Translations under genes and position numbers: made by a program | IMG/VR virus record: IMGVR_UViG_3300025154_000106 | Location: 1-59,121 of that record | Source of the DNA: a virus | Direction: 5' to 3' (one strand) | DNA: 59,121 nt | The notes under the pieces: generated by a model | Database searches by the model: none | Told to the model about the DNA's origin: nothing | Seen by the model: only the letters and a program-made list of their open reading frames with translations | Part shown: in pieces, positions 17,814 to 26,561 of the stretch | How the letters are laid out: each line of letters opens with the position of its first letter | Numbering within the stretch: the first letter of the stretch is position 1

Positions 17814-18077
17814 CTACTCCCAATACTTTCTTAGTGTTTCAAATATATCATCGCCATAAACCAGCTTCATGGCAGATGAGAATACCCAATGTTCCTCTTC
17901 GTCTAAGTCCATTGTTTCAGTAGTCATAACAGCTTTAACATATTCACTACAATGGTATCTTAATTCATTCATTGGACGAGAGGTAAACACACCTACTTGT
18001 GGGATACCCTTATCTACTTGTTCTAACTTTTCCTGTAGAATTTCAATTTGCTTTTTGATTTCTTCTTTTGTTGCCAT
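17814..18077 (-). CDS. Hypothetical small protein
   Basis: An 87-residue protein with an N-terminal coiled helix (KKQIEILQEKLEQV) and an acidic centre DLDEEEHW. It follows the DNA polymerase gene by two bases. No family recognised. Confidence 0.6.
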   Translation of the reverse strand: MATKEEIKKQIEILQEKLEQVDKGIPQVGVFTSRPMNELRYHCSEYVKAVMTTETMDLDEEEHWVFSSAMKLVYGDDIFETLRKYWE

Positions 18078-18079
18078 CT

Positions 18080-19801
18080 CTACTCCTTACATGCCCAGCT
18101 ATCCCCATGTCCTACCTCATAGATGAAAGGAACAGGAGAGTTTGGCACAGCTAATGCTACTGCATCTTTGAATGACTTATCTATTAGTTCTAAATAAGTG
18201 TCCAGTAATTCTTTTCTTACATCCAGTACAACCTCATCATGGATAAGCATGGTCAATCCAAAAGGTATACCTGCCTGCCTTGTGTACTCCAGTAAGAAGT
18301 ACGTCCATGGTTTCAGCATGTCAACCCCACCACCCTGATGTGGATAGTTCATACATGCACGTTCCCATCCATTGGAATGAATGTTGATATGGATTTTTCT
18401 GCCTGCTGGGGTACGTACATACTCATTCCTGTACCCTTCCTGTACCAGACGATCAACCATCCTCTTGACAGCAGGGAATTTCTTGAAGTAGTTATCAATA
18501 AACTCCTGACACTTCTCTACTGTCAGGTTCTCAATCTCTGGTGCTTTCTCTTTGAGGTTGGTATACAACCCATCTGCAGACAGACCATAAGCAATACCTA
18601 AGCCTACTTCCTTACCGATCTTTCTACGAGGATCAGACTTCTCTATCTCATCCAGTCCAAACAAAGTCTTAGCAACTGCACTGTGTACATCTTCTCCATT
18701 ATTGAAAGCAGCAATAAGGGTAGGGTCTTTGGATAGTAAGGCTGTAATCCTTGGCTCTTGTTGAGATACATCAGCTACTATGATTACCCCATCCTCACCA
18801 TACTTAGAGATAAAGAACTCTCTGAACACTGGCATCTTCCTTGATGGTATCTGCTGCAAGTTGGGGGAATTAGAACTCATACGACCAGACACAGCCCCCG
18901 TTACATTGAAGGAAGCCTGGACTAATCCATTCTCATCAGCATGTTTCTCTAACCATGACTCCCCGTATGTACTGACAGCTTTACGATAGGCTCGTGCTTC
19001 ACGTACTCCATCTACAAAAGGATGCCCAGCATGTTCAGCAAGGATTTCATCTCCAGTACTGTCAACCTTTATTCCTTCCTCAAGTAACCGTTGCTTAACC
19101 TGCTTGGGAGACATGACATTGACACCCAGCTGTGCCTCAAGGCTCTTGGCTTTGGAAGCATTGACTACTGACAGCTCTCGCCAGCGTACCTTATCTACCT
19201 TGACTGGGCTGAGGTTTACTACTACCCATACCATAGGGTTATCTATCTTTCCCAGCACAAAGTTAGACTTCTCATCTTCAGCTAATTGTTTGAACTGTAT
19301 TTCCTCTATCTTCCTTGTCCAGACTGCATCATCTATTGCATAGGCATTCAGTATGTCTGCATTGATGGTACGATCCTTGATGTCTTCGTACTTATCTTTC
19401 TCCAATACTACCCCGAAGTATCTGCGAACCATATCCTTCAGGGAAAAGTTAGTATAATACCCAGAGTATAAATCTTTCTCAGCCAGCATAGTATCATAGA
19501 TAGTATGCAGTGGGACACCAGGTCGTTGAATGTTACACAAAGCATTCAACTGGATAAGATCATACGTAGCATTCTGGAATACCCATACAGGCACATCCCA
19601 GAGTACATCCATTACAGGCTGCAGTAACTTGAGATCGTTGATCAGATAGTTTGTTCCATCTTCCATTGAGATAGAGAGACAAGCAAACGTACCATGTGGA
19701 ATGTGTAGTCGTTCCTTATCCTGGCCAAACATCTCCAAATCTATTGCAGCAAAGTTATTCTCCCCTATTACAGGGATTTCATTGACAGTGAAATCATTCA
19801 T
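18080..19801 (-). CDS. polA: Family A DNA polymerase with 3'-5' exonuclease domain
   Basis: A 573-residue replicative polymerase. The N-terminal DnaQ-like proofreading domain shows D21/E23 (AIDLEMF), D81 (NATYD) and D158. The polymerase domain has SGRMSSNSPNLQQIP, motif A VADVSQQEPRI (D344), motif B R393..K397...L401...Y405-G, and motif C HDEVV (D522). The 5'-nuclease domain of bacterial Pol I is absent, as usual for phages. L401 aligns with E. coli F762, a position often used to type phage polymerases. It lies in the leftward replication operon with helicase, primase and recombinase. A near-copy of the dispersed palindrome lies inside the gene at 19082. Confidence 0.95.
   Translation of the reverse strand: MNDFTVNEIPVIGENNFAAIDLEMFGQDKERLHIPHGTFACLSISMEDGTNYLINDLKLLQPVMDVLWDVPVWVFQNATYDLIQLNALCNIQRPGVPLHTIYDTMLAEKDLYSGYYTNFSLKDMVRRYFGVVLEKDKYEDIKDRTINADILNAYAIDDAVWTRKIEEIQFKQLAEDEKSNFVLGKIDNPMVWVVVNLSPVKVDKVRWRELSVVNASKAKSLEAQLGVNVMSPKQVKQRLLEEGIKVDSTGDEILAEHAGHPFVDGVREARAYRKAVSTYGESWLEKHADENGLVQASFNVTGAVSGRMSSNSPNLQQIPSRKMPVFREFFISKYGEDGVIIVADVSQQEPRITALLSKDPTLIAAFNNGEDVHSAVAKTLFGLDEIEKSDPRRKIGKEVGLGIAYGLSADGLYTNLKEKAPEIENLTVEKCQEFIDNYFKKFPAVKRMVDRLVQEGYRNEYVRTPAGRKIHINIHSNGWERACMNYPHQGGGVDMLKPWTYFLLEYTRQAGIPFGLTMLIHDEVVLDVRKELLDTYLELIDKSFKDAVALAVPNSPVPFIYEVGHGDSWACKE
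19082..19096. repeat. Dispersed palindrome, one mismatch (inside polA)
   Basis: AAGTAACCGTTGCTT. On the coding strand it reads AAG CAA CGG TTA CTT (K-Q-R-L-L). The single change to C avoids the in-frame TAA that an exact copy would create. Confidence 0.75.
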
Positions 19802-20018
19802 GTTGATTCCAGTCCCAAACTATTGTGTGCATTATTGGGGATACTACAGGTATCTCTTCTCCCTCTTTTACTTCACGGAGTTCTGGGTGCTCAACAACCA
19901 TTCCAAGTGTGTTGTCTGTAGAATCCAGCCAGACTTCTTCAATCGTAGTTTCTATTGGCATGCGTAGTACCTCCTTTAGGTAATCAATATCCAGCTTAAA
20001 TACTGCTAAGTTATTCAT
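19794..20018 (-). CDS. Hypothetical small protein
   Basis: A 74-residue acidic protein with an AAAGGAG site; its end overlaps the polymerase start by eight bases. It looks like a small alpha/beta protein. No family recognised; the overlap suggests translational coupling to the polymerase. Confidence 0.6.
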   Translation of the reverse strand: MNNLAVFKLDIDYLKEVLRMPIETTIEEVWLDSTDNTLGMVVEHPELREVKEGEEIPVVSPIMHTIVWDWNQHE

Positions 20019-20031
20019 CTTTCTCCTTTAT

Positions 20032-20232
20032 TTAATATGTATACCCACAAGAATCACACTCTCCTCTGTGGTACTCGTAGTCCATCCATGCTCTGTCCTT
20101 ATCCCAAAGAACAACTTGAGAAACTATGCCAGTTTCCTGCAGTTCATACTCAACTACCTCTGCTAGACTACAGTAGTAATCAAATAATCTCTGCCCTTCT
20201 GCACACAACTTCAACTCACCTTTTATTTCCAT
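20032..20232 (-). CDS. Small protein with C-terminal Cys pair
   Basis: A 66-residue protein with AAGGAG upstream. The last residues G-E-C-D-S-C-G contain a C-x-x-C that could bind metal with C10 or C21. No family recognised. Confidence 0.55.
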   Translation of the reverse strand: MEIKGELKLCAEGQRLFDYYCSLAEVVEYELQETGIVSQVVLWDKDRAWMDYEYHRGECDSCGYTY

Positions 20233-20240
20233 CTTACTCC

Positions 20241-21431
20241 TTACACACTGTTAAGATTGAACCAACCCCAGCTCTGGCTACCCCATGAAGCCTTGCCATC
20301 AAAGTCAACCTGTATTGCACCAACCCCACCCTCTTTGTATCCGAACCTTGACTTACCTATAATCAGATAGCCCTTGCCCGGTATGGCTGGTAGCCTGTCA
20401 TCAGAACCCTGAGTAGCAAAGATCTGATTGGGATTGTAAATCAGTATGATCAGTGCTCCCAATGCTTCTGCTAACCCTGAGTACCTGAGATGGTTGATCT
20501 TTGGTACACCACCTGTATAGTTTCTGTTCAGTTGACTGAGCAAGAATACTGGTGCTCCTGCTGTGTTCTTCTTAGCAAGGTTCGCACACTTCCTATACAC
20601 ATACGCCATTGATTGTTCATCTTCCTCCTTCTCTATAAGTAAGTCTGAGAAATCTATGAAGACTGCATACACATTCATGGTATTGCATAACCTCATAGCA
20701 TCAGCATAGACTTCATCTGCACTCATTATCTCTTCACAAATAATAACATGGGACTGTTGTTCTACTGTAAGCCCAGTCATGGAGACCTGTAAGATACGCC
20801 TTGCTATCTGTCCTGTTGTCATCTCTAAGGTATAGAGCAGAACTGTTTTCAATTGCTTAGCTAAGCCTGCTATGATCTTGGCAATCAAAGATGTTTTTCC
20901 CGTGCCAGGGGGGCCGGCTATGATGGTAAGACCTGACTCCGGTACACCTACCATGCTCATGTCTCCGGGATCTCCAAGGTGCTCATCAATAGGGGAGTAG
21001 TATGTCCGTCTCCAGATAGGAGAAGTATCCTCTACATCTGACATGCGTACATACTTACCCTTGTAGTCCTCTGTCTTATCCATCAGGGCTACGATCTTAT
21101 CTATCTGTATGTTCTCTCCACGTTCCAGTACCCTGATCTGATCCTTGAAAGTTTTGATCTGTTCTTCCCTACGATAGGCAGACATCAATAGCTTCAGCAA
21201 TTCCTCAATGGTATTCTCTGTGAACTTTACAGTATGGGCTGCCTCCCTTGCTGCCTGTATGGGTAACAGTCCTACAATATCTAGCAGCTCAGCAGGTGTC
21301 TTACCATCCTTGGTCTTGGAGATGATGATGTCGTAGGGTGCAGCAAGGTAAGATGGGATGACATAATCAGCAGACATCTTACCTTCCAGTACTAGCCCTG
21401 CACAGATCTCTGATATATCTGTATGCTTCAC
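20241..21431 (-). CDS. DnaB-like replicative helicase (RecA fold, superfamily 4)
   Basis: A 396-residue protein expected to unwind the replication fork. The C-terminal ATPase has Walker A GPPGTGKT (residues 173-180), LYTLEM and AVFIDFSDLL as Walker B, and LLSQLNR typical of DnaB/T7 gp4-type helicases. The N-terminal 150 residues are helical as in DnaB but shorter. It overlaps the upstream small gene by four bases. The CHC2 primase is encoded three genes upstream as a separate protein. Confidence 0.85.
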   Translation of the reverse strand: MKHTDISEICAGLVLEGKMSADYVIPSYLAAPYDIIISKTKDGKTPAELLDIVGLLPIQAAREAAHTVKFTENTIEELLKLLMSAYRREEQIKTFKDQIRVLERGENIQIDKIVALMDKTEDYKGKYVRMSDVEDTSPIWRRTYYSPIDEHLGDPGDMSMVGVPESGLTIIAGPPGTGKTSLIAKIIAGLAKQLKTVLLYTLEMTTGQIARRILQVSMTGLTVEQQSHVIICEEIMSADEVYADAMRLCNTMNVYAVFIDFSDLLIEKEEDEQSMAYVYRKCANLAKKNTAGAPVFLLSQLNRNYTGGVPKINHLRYSGLAEALGALIILIYNPNQIFATQGSDDRLPAIPGKGYLIIGKSRFGYKEGGVGAIQVDFDGKASWGSQSWGWFNLNSV

Positions 21432-21640
21432 GGTTGTTCCCTGATATGGTAGCCTATTTGTTGTAGACTAATTACTAGATCGTTGTATTTGTACTCAACA
21501 AGATACAGTCTGCCAAGTTCCATCCTCATCCTAGCATTCTCGCTGATCAATTCTTCATACATGTTTTCTTTGTTGTAGTGCTCAAGCTCTAACCAATACT
21601 CAATGGGTTTACCTAAGAATATATCACCAAAGTTATTCAT
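21428..21640 (-). CDS. Hypothetical small protein
   Basis: A 70-residue mostly helical protein, overlapping the helicase start (ATGA) and the upstream gene by eight bases. No family recognised. Confidence 0.55.
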   Translation of the reverse strand: MNNFGDIFLGKPIEYWLELEHYNKENMYEELISENARMRMELGRLYLVEYKYNDLVISLQQIGYHIREQP

Positions 21641-21839
21641 CTTCTATCTCCGAGATGTCTACCAGATCTACCAGCACAGTCCCACCTCTCCACAGCTTAT
21701 CCCATATTCCATGGTCACTGCTGTTCTTACTCCAGAACATATCTGTTTTCACAATAGCAGCAGGGAAACCTTCCTCATCCTGTATCTCTGTTATCTCCCA
21801 GTAACCTGCTATCTTTCTTGGAACTAATTTTATAATCAC
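21633..21839 (-). CDS. Hypothetical small protein
   Basis: A 68-residue protein that looks beta-rich and ends in an acidic segment SEIEDE. It overlaps the primase stop by four bases. No family recognised. Confidence 0.55.
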   Translation of the reverse strand: MIIKLVPRKIAGYWEITEIQDEEGFPAAIVKTDMFWSKNSSDHGIWDKLWRGGTVLVDLVDISEIEDE

Positions 21840-22678
21840 AGTACACTCCTTATTGCATTGATCATAGATTGTCCATACCCCTCAAGGTATAGATCATTCG
21901 GGTCTTTACACTCAGAGGGATAGGGGTACTCTACTACTCTACCTCTCCATCCCAGCTTACGGTACATGTCCCTGGCTTTCCCTTCTTCATCCTTATCAGG
22001 AAAGAATACAATAGGTTTCCTTACCCAGTCCAGTAGATTTAGATTGATTGTCTTACCATAGATAGATGACGCTGCAGGTATCCTCATCTTGGTAAGGGTA
22101 ATGGCATCCAAGATACCAAATGTAATTACTAAGTAATCACCCCTCCTTGCCAAGTACCAGTCAGGAAAGTATAGGCCAGCTGTACTCTTGATGACATAGC
22201 GTAGACCTGTAGCCTGTTGGATGTGCTGACCTGCCCTCAATACCATGCCCTTGTAAGCATCATCATAGTCATAGGTAGGGAAGGTATACCATCCGTTGTA
22301 CCATCCTATCTTTTGGGGTAGGATCTGATCTTCAATACCTCTCAGCCTTAGATACCATGCCAGACTTTCAGAGAACCTTACTAAGGTTTCGTGCGCATCC
22401 ATGGCAAAGTACTCTGAGTTGGTAGGGATGGGGGGTATGTGGTAATCGGTTACTTCTTGTCTGATCCTATGGCTGGTAGTTGTCCAGCCATGCAGTACCT
22501 TGTGTAAGGTATGTAAATCACCACTTTTCCCACACCCCAGACACTTGAACCACCCATCCTTGAACAAAAGAAAGGAAGGTTTTGTATCATCATGGAAGGG
22601 ACATAACGCTGAGTAATACTTCTCATACTCTTTGAGTTGTTGTAGCTTAGGCAGTACTTGAGATAGTGTTATCTTCAT
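21836..22678 (-). CDS. DNA primase with CHC2 zinc finger and variant Toprim domain
   Basis: A 280-residue primase. The zinc finger is C26, H29, C46, C49 (CPFHDD...CLGCGKSGD). The Toprim region has G188..D191 (FGILDA) and D228-K-D230 for metal binding. The glutamate normally preceding that glycine is F187. It is much shorter than DnaG and lacks a helicase-interaction domain. Neighbouring DnaB-like helicase and polymerase complete the replisome. It overlaps both flanking genes by four bases. Confidence 0.85.
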   Translation of the reverse strand: MKITLSQVLPKLQQLKEYEKYYSALCPFHDDTKPSFLLFKDGWFKCLGCGKSGDLHTLHKVLHGWTTTSHRIRQEVTDYHIPPIPTNSEYFAMDAHETLVRFSESLAWYLRLRGIEDQILPQKIGWYNGWYTFPTYDYDDAYKGMVLRAGQHIQQATGLRYVIKSTAGLYFPDWYLARRGDYLVITFGILDAITLTKMRIPAASSIYGKTINLNLLDWVRKPIVFFPDKDEEGKARDMYRKLGWRGRVVEYPYPSECKDPNDLYLEGYGQSMINAIRSVL

Positions 22679-23052
22679 TGTATTGGTTCTAAATCCATAA
22701 CTGAATCAGGAAAGAATGAGAAGATACCAAAGGTTTGATTGCTTGCTTGTGCACTGAATAACCAACCATTCATTTCTATCTTAGTATTAGTAAGACTTAC
22801 ATCTTCTAAAGGATTAACTGATTCATACGATTCAACATACTCTTTAGCTCGTTCAAACTTATCTGTATAGTATGGTACAGATGCTGCTTGAATGATGATA
22901 ACGAACCCGAATATTACTATTAAACACACACTGAAATACTGCACAAAAAAGTACTCATTATATTCATCAAGTACCCTGGTAGCAATATAAACTGCGAGCA
23001 GAAAACCAACAACTAAAATCCATCCTAACATAATAAGTATGGGGCAGAGCAT
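22675..23052 (-). CDS. Two-span membrane protein
   Basis: A 125-residue protein with two hydrophobic segments in the first 60 residues (around ILIMLGWILVVGFLLAVY and VCLIVIFGFVIII), then a soluble domain with E-R-A-K-E-Y-V-E-S-Y and FGIFSFFPDSV. ATG 23052 is preferred over the in-frame TTG 23082. It may tether replication or other factors to the membrane, but no function is known to me. Confidence 0.6.
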   Translation of the reverse strand: MLCPILIMLGWILVVGFLLAVYIATRVLDEYNEYFFVQYFSVCLIVIFGFVIIIQAASVPYYTDKFERAKEYVESYESVNPLEDVSLTNTKIEMNGWLFSAQASNQTFGIFSFFPDSVMDLEPIQ

Positions 23053-23074
23053 TACACCCTGCCCCTTCTCCTTT

Positions 23075-23869
23075 CTATTCAAAACCTAGCTTAGCAAGTA
23101 GAGCTACAATCTCTTCCTTGTCCTTACCCTCTGCAGTTTGAGCAGCCTTGCGTAGTTGATCAATAGCAGGGTTGGGGCTGACAACTTCCTCTTTAGCTGG
23201 AGGTTCAGCTGGTTCAACAACTTCTGACTCATCATCAGGTGCTGGAACAATAGTGTCTACCCATCCCTTGTTATTGAGACTAATCACGACTGTCTTATCT
23301 TTCTTCAATAACATCTTCTCAACATACGGAAGTACATTCTCACTGAATGGGATGTCGTCAGCCCCAAAGTCTACACCCAACACCTGTAAGAAGTCTTCCA
23401 ATTTCTGTGACCCATCACCCTTGATCATGGTTATCCCATGCTCGTACTCGAGGAAAGCATAGAATAAATTGTTACTGATCTGATATTTCTTCCATTTCTT
23501 TGGGGATTGAATTTCAAACAGAGCAGTAAACTCAAGATGTTCTGGGATTTTGTATGGCTTTCCTGCACCTGACGTACCAGTCCTTGCATCAACTTTCTTT
23601 GCTACTGGTGGCTCACCTTCACGAGACCAGAAACCAATAAACTTGCAGAAGTATGAACCACCAATAGGTTTGGCAGAAAAGATTTTGTTGTTGTCTCCCG
23701 ACAACACTACGATCTGGCGACCTGAGATCATGTAGTCTGGTGCATCCTCACGAATTACATCAATGACCTGACCGCCTTCTTCAAACTCAACACGTACTCT
23801 ACTGGAAGTAACCGTTACTTCGGCTACCCCACTCGCACCCTTACCACCACGTACAACTGGAATAGGCAT
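23075..23869 (-). CDS. Possible ssDNA-binding or recombination mediator-like protein
   Basis: A 264-residue protein. Residues 1-140 look beta-rich (VEVTVTSSRVRVEF, IVVLSGD, YFCKFIGF), the middle is mixed, and an acidic Pro/Glu linker precedes a short C-terminal helical domain DQLRKAAQTAEGKDKEEIVALLAKLGF. An OB-like N-domain with acidic tail fits single-strand binding proteins, but no family was recognised. The dispersed palindrome lies within codons for V-T-V-T near residue 17. Confidence 0.35.
   Translation of the reverse strand: MPIPVVRGGKGASGVAEVTVTSSRVRVEFEEGGQVIDVIREDAPDYMISGRQIVVLSGDNNKIFSAKPIGGSYFCKFIGFWSREGEPPVAKKVDARTGTSGAGKPYKIPEHLEFTALFEIQSPKKWKKYQISNNLFYAFLEYEHGITMIKGDGSQKLEDFLQVLGVDFGADDIPFSENVLPYVEKMLLKKDKTVVISLNNKGWVDTIVPAPDDESEVVEPAEPPAKEEVVSPNPAIDQLRKAAQTAEGKDKEEIVALLAKLGFE
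23806..23820. repeat. Dispersed palindrome, exact copy inside a gene
   Basis: Exact AAGTAACCGTTACTT. The coding strand reads it in the frame GTA ACG GTT ACT (V-T-V-T), which allows an exact copy with no stop. Confidence 0.9.
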
Positions 23870-23883
23870 TACAATCTCCTCAT

Positions 23884-24243
23884 CTAAAATGTTTTACTTC
23901 TACCACGAAACTCGTTGTAGTTCTCCTCAATTGCTGAGGCCAGCTGATCAGCTATCATTACTGAACCACGGGGGGTCAGTACGATAATGTCCTGATCTTT
24001 ATAATAATGAACCACTTCACTCAGAGGTATAGTAACTTCAACATAGATATGGTTGACTGAATAGCCCATGCCATAGGGTTTGTACTGTACTCTGTCTGGT
24101 GAAAGTTGACCCATTGGTAGATAGATTGATACTGATTCATTCTCTTTGTTTACCCGTACCTTGCGGATGTCAGTCCACGTATCATTTGTATAAGTGGAGG
24201 TAACAAAGCAATCTTCATTGATTGGATCTTGATTTTCAGACAT
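23884..24243 (-). CDS. Hypothetical protein
   Basis: A 119-residue, apparently beta-rich protein (VSIYLPMGQL, IYVEVTIPLSEV, DIIVLTPRG) ending in an alpha helix. It precedes the OB-like protein by 14 bases. No family recognised. Confidence 0.6.
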   Translation of the reverse strand: MSENQDPINEDCFVTSTYTNDTWTDIRKVRVNKENESVSIYLPMGQLSPDRVQYKPYGMGYSVNHIYVEVTIPLSEVVHYYKDQDIIVLTPRGSVMIADQLASAIEENYNEFRGRSKTF

Positions 24244-24308
24244 TAGTTATTTCCTTTCGTAGATATAAGCTGATACCATTACGGTCTTGCCAGTATATGT
24301 TAGGGTAA

Positions 24309-24491
24309 TCATCTCCTTCCGTTTACAGATTCTTTCCAAGCAGTCATGGCTTCGATAGCCTTATCGACATCTGGTTCGGAGAGCCTGAGCTGTGGGTTAG
24401 ACCACGTACCGAACTTCATGTGCATCACGACTGCATCTTGGCTGGTTGTATCCCAATCAATACTAACTTTTGTTTTTATTAATTCATCCAT
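24309..24491 (-). CDS. Hypothetical small protein
   Basis: A 60-residue protein whose start overlaps the helicase stop by one base. It has a beta strand region followed by a helix DKAIEAMTAWKES. No family recognised. The 65 bases between it and the next gene show no clear signal. Confidence 0.5.
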   Translation of the reverse strand: MDELIKTKVSIDWDTTSQDAVVMHMKFGTWSNPQLRLSEPDVDKAIEAMTAWKESVNGRR

Positions 24492-26032
24492 TATTCTCCT
24501 ACTTGTAGTAAATCATTCACGGGTATGTCATCAAAGTTTATGACCTGTCCCAATACTTCTTGTTTCTTCTGTATGATCTGATGTATGCGGTCATCTATTG
24601 TACCCTTGGCTATGATGTAGTGTACCGTAACGGGATTGACTTGACCTATCCTATGGATACGTGAGTATACCTGTTCCTCTTTACCGGGACTCCACGATCT
24701 CTCAACAAAGATAAGAGTTGAGGCTGAGTAAAGGTTGATCCCTTCCCCACCTGCCTCAGATATAATAGCTACCCGTACATCTGGATCATTCAGGAATGTA
24801 GAAACTAAATCATTACGATCTTTCTGTGGTGTATCACCAACAATCTTTATCATTTTATAATCTTTTAGTTTCTTTTCCAACTCTGCCACCACTGCTTTGT
24901 GTATGGCAAACAGCACTACCTTCTCACCACCATTCAATACTTCCTCAGCTAACTCAACGCCCGGCTCTACCTTGAGCATACCAATAGCCTGACGTACAGC
25001 CATGAACCGTTGGGAGTTAGACTTAGACTTGGTATCTTCTGTTGCCAGCTTGAGTGCATCGAAGTATTGTGTAACCAGTTTCTCAGTCTCACTGATGTAC
25101 GGGAAGTAGTTCTTTGTTACAGGTGGGAGATCTTTCAATACTTCCTGCTTCGTTCTGCGTAACATGATATGACTTAGCTTTTCTTTTAGTTCAGGTAAGT
25201 TGTCAGCCCCATCAAAGTCCCAATGTCCGAAGTGATCTTGCTTAGCATCACAGTATCTATGTGCAAACTTCCAGAAGGAACTCCACACGGTGGGAAGCAG
25301 TAAGTTTAGTATTGGGAATAATTCTTTTGGTCTATTGAGGAAAGGTGTACCTGATAATCCTATTACATTTGGTGCATTCAATAAGCGTGAGGCTCGTGAT
25401 CTCTGTGATCTCATGTCCTTGAGGTAGTGTATTTCATCATAGATAACCAGATCAAAACTGAAACCTCTCATCATGTATACCCTGTTAGTAAACACAGGAT
25501 AAGAACAGATCAATACTCTTGGTTTGTTATTGAAATCTTTTGTGAACCCCTGAATAACTTCTGAGTCCCATCCCAACCACTCCTTGATCTTCTCCTTCCA
25601 CATGTATGTTACACTGGCTGGACTGACTATCAATACCTTGGCTGGTGCTGTCTCTTCCATGTATGCCAGGGTTTGGATGGTCTTCCCTAACCCTGGATGG
25701 TCAGCTAACAATGCCCTACCACCTGAAGCATGAAGGAACTCAAGTCCCTCTACCTGATAGGGGTACAGTTTTGTACGTGATGTCTTGGTAACCTTATGAT
25801 TGTTACGGGATAACTTCAGTGTAACTGCATCAATAAAGAAACCATACTCACGTGCGAAGGAAGCAACAAACAAAGCGTGCATCTTGGTGGGGGGTAAGTA
25901 CCATAACTTTTCATCACCATCAAAACGTGCATCAGGTATTGCTTTTACTTTTTCTTTCAGTCCATTTGAATAGGGGAACTCTAATTCTATTCTATATTTT
26001 TCAGGATTATAAGTGATCGCCTTTACTGTCAT
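24491..26032 (-). CDS. SNF2-family DNA helicase/translocase
   Basis: A 513-residue superfamily 2 ATPase. Motif I HPGLGKT (residues 112-118), motif II DEIH (199-202), motif III LSGTPF, LRRTKQEVLKDLP, and the C-terminal SEAGGEGINL and QVYSRIHRIGQ (motifs V and VI) are all present. The N-terminal 85 residues look like a HARP-type small domain, as in SMARCAL1-like phage helicases. ATG 26032 has GAGAGG upstream; earlier in-frame ATGs lack a site. First gene of the leftward replication operon; its role is probably fork remodelling or strand annealing. Confidence 0.85.
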   Translation of the reverse strand: MTVKAITYNPEKYRIELEFPYSNGLKEKVKAIPDARFDGDEKLWYLPPTKMHALFVASFAREYGFFIDAVTLKLSRNNHKVTKTSRTKLYPYQVEGLEFLHASGGRALLADHPGLGKTIQTLAYMEETAPAKVLIVSPASVTYMWKEKIKEWLGWDSEVIQGFTKDFNNKPRVLICSYPVFTNRVYMMRGFSFDLVIYDEIHYLKDMRSQRSRASRLLNAPNVIGLSGTPFLNRPKELFPILNLLLPTVWSSFWKFAHRYCDAKQDHFGHWDFDGADNLPELKEKLSHIMLRRTKQEVLKDLPPVTKNYFPYISETEKLVTQYFDALKLATEDTKSKSNSQRFMAVRQAIGMLKVEPGVELAEEVLNGGEKVVLFAIHKAVVAELEKKLKDYKMIKIVGDTPQKDRNDLVSTFLNDPDVRVAIISEAGGEGINLYSASTLIFVERSWSPGKEEQVYSRIHRIGQVNPVTVHYIIAKGTIDDRIHQIIQKKQEVLGQVINFDDIPVNDLLQVGE

Positions 26033-26078
26033 ACCAATCCTCTCTAGTTTATAAGGTCGTAACCAAACTTGTAGATAT

Positions 26079-26106
26079 ATCTTACCACGAATAAAATGGA
26101 TTGCAA
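26079..26106 (-). promoter_or_regulatory. Candidate leftward promoter of the replication operon
   Basis: On the minus strand TTGCAA is followed after 16 bases by TAAGAT, upstream of the helicase start at 26032. Moderate match; supported mainly by its place between divergent operons. Confidence 0.4.
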
Positions 26107-26151
26107 GGGGCAAATGTTCTATCTTAGATTAGAAAATTCTCATCTGATTGT

Positions 26152-26180
26152 TTGGTATTAGAAAGGGAAAGTGGTATAAT
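26152..26180 (+). promoter_or_regulatory. Promoter of the winged-helix gene
   Basis: TTGGTA (26152-26157), 17-base spacer, TATAAT (26175-26180) with an extended -10 TGG just before it. The ribosome site AAGGAG follows at 26188. Confidence 0.75.
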
Positions 26181-26199
26181 AAAGGGGAAGGAGAATAAC

Positions 26200-26526
26200 A
26201 TGGAAGAAAAAGAATATGTAAATTATACAAGGATACCAAACATAATACTAGATGACGAAAGGGTGTCAGTCTATGCACTGAATTTGTACGCAGTAATACT
26301 AAGAACATGTAAGATACACAAGATGTGTTGGAAGAGTATAGATACTCTAACCAAAGAAGCTAAGATGAGCAGGACGTTAGTAATAAAGTCGCGGAAGGAA
26401 TTGGAAAAACTTGGATACATTGAGACGGGAACATTTCAGGATGGAAATTTATTAAGGTATGGATCGAGACCAACAGATATAAAAGATACAAACGAAAAGT
26501 ACCAGTCCATATATGGACTCTATTAA
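26200..26526 (+). CDS. Winged-helix DNA-binding protein, candidate regulator
   Basis: A 108-residue protein. NYTRIPNIILDDERVS is followed by a helix-turn-helix (SIDTLTKEAKMSRTLVIKSRKELEKLGYI) of the type in HTH_36/RepA-like phage proteins. ATG 26200 has a strong AAGGAG site; the in-frame upstream ATG lies inside the promoter. The gene is alone behind its own promoter and divergent from the replication operon, the usual place for an early switch. Two identical 16-bp palindromes follow: one overlaps its last codons and the other lies 42 bases downstream. It is a candidate autoregulator; the target is not proven. Confidence 0.65.
   Translation: MEEKEYVNYTRIPNIILDDERVSVYALNLYAVILRTCKIHKMCWKSIDTLTKEAKMSRTLVIKSRKELEKLGYIETGTFQDGNLLRYGSRPTDIKDTNEKYQSIYGLY
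26504..26519. repeat. 16-bp palindrome, copy 1
   Basis: AGTCCATATATGGACT, a perfect palindrome overlapping the 3' end of the winged-helix gene. It is repeated identically at 26562. Confidence 0.85.
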
Positions 26527-26542
26527 TAGTCTTATATATAGT

Positions 26543-26548
26543 TATAAT
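26543..26548 (+). promoter_or_regulatory. -10-like element between two operator palindromes
   Basis: TATAAT overlapping the left half of a dispersed palindrome copy and flanked by the two 16-bp palindromes. No convincing -35 is visible. It could drive the gene at 26615. Confidence 0.4.
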
Positions 26549-26560
26549 TAACAGTTACTT
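26546..26560. repeat. Dispersed palindrome, one mismatch
   Basis: AATTAACAGTTACTT, one change from the consensus, overlapping a -10 box. Confidence 0.65.
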
Positions 26561-26561
26561 G

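Noticed and set aside
22447-22457. GTTACTT half-site near 22450, with others near 29139, 43322 and 56468
   Set aside because: Only one arm matches; single 7-mers are expected by chance in this genome.
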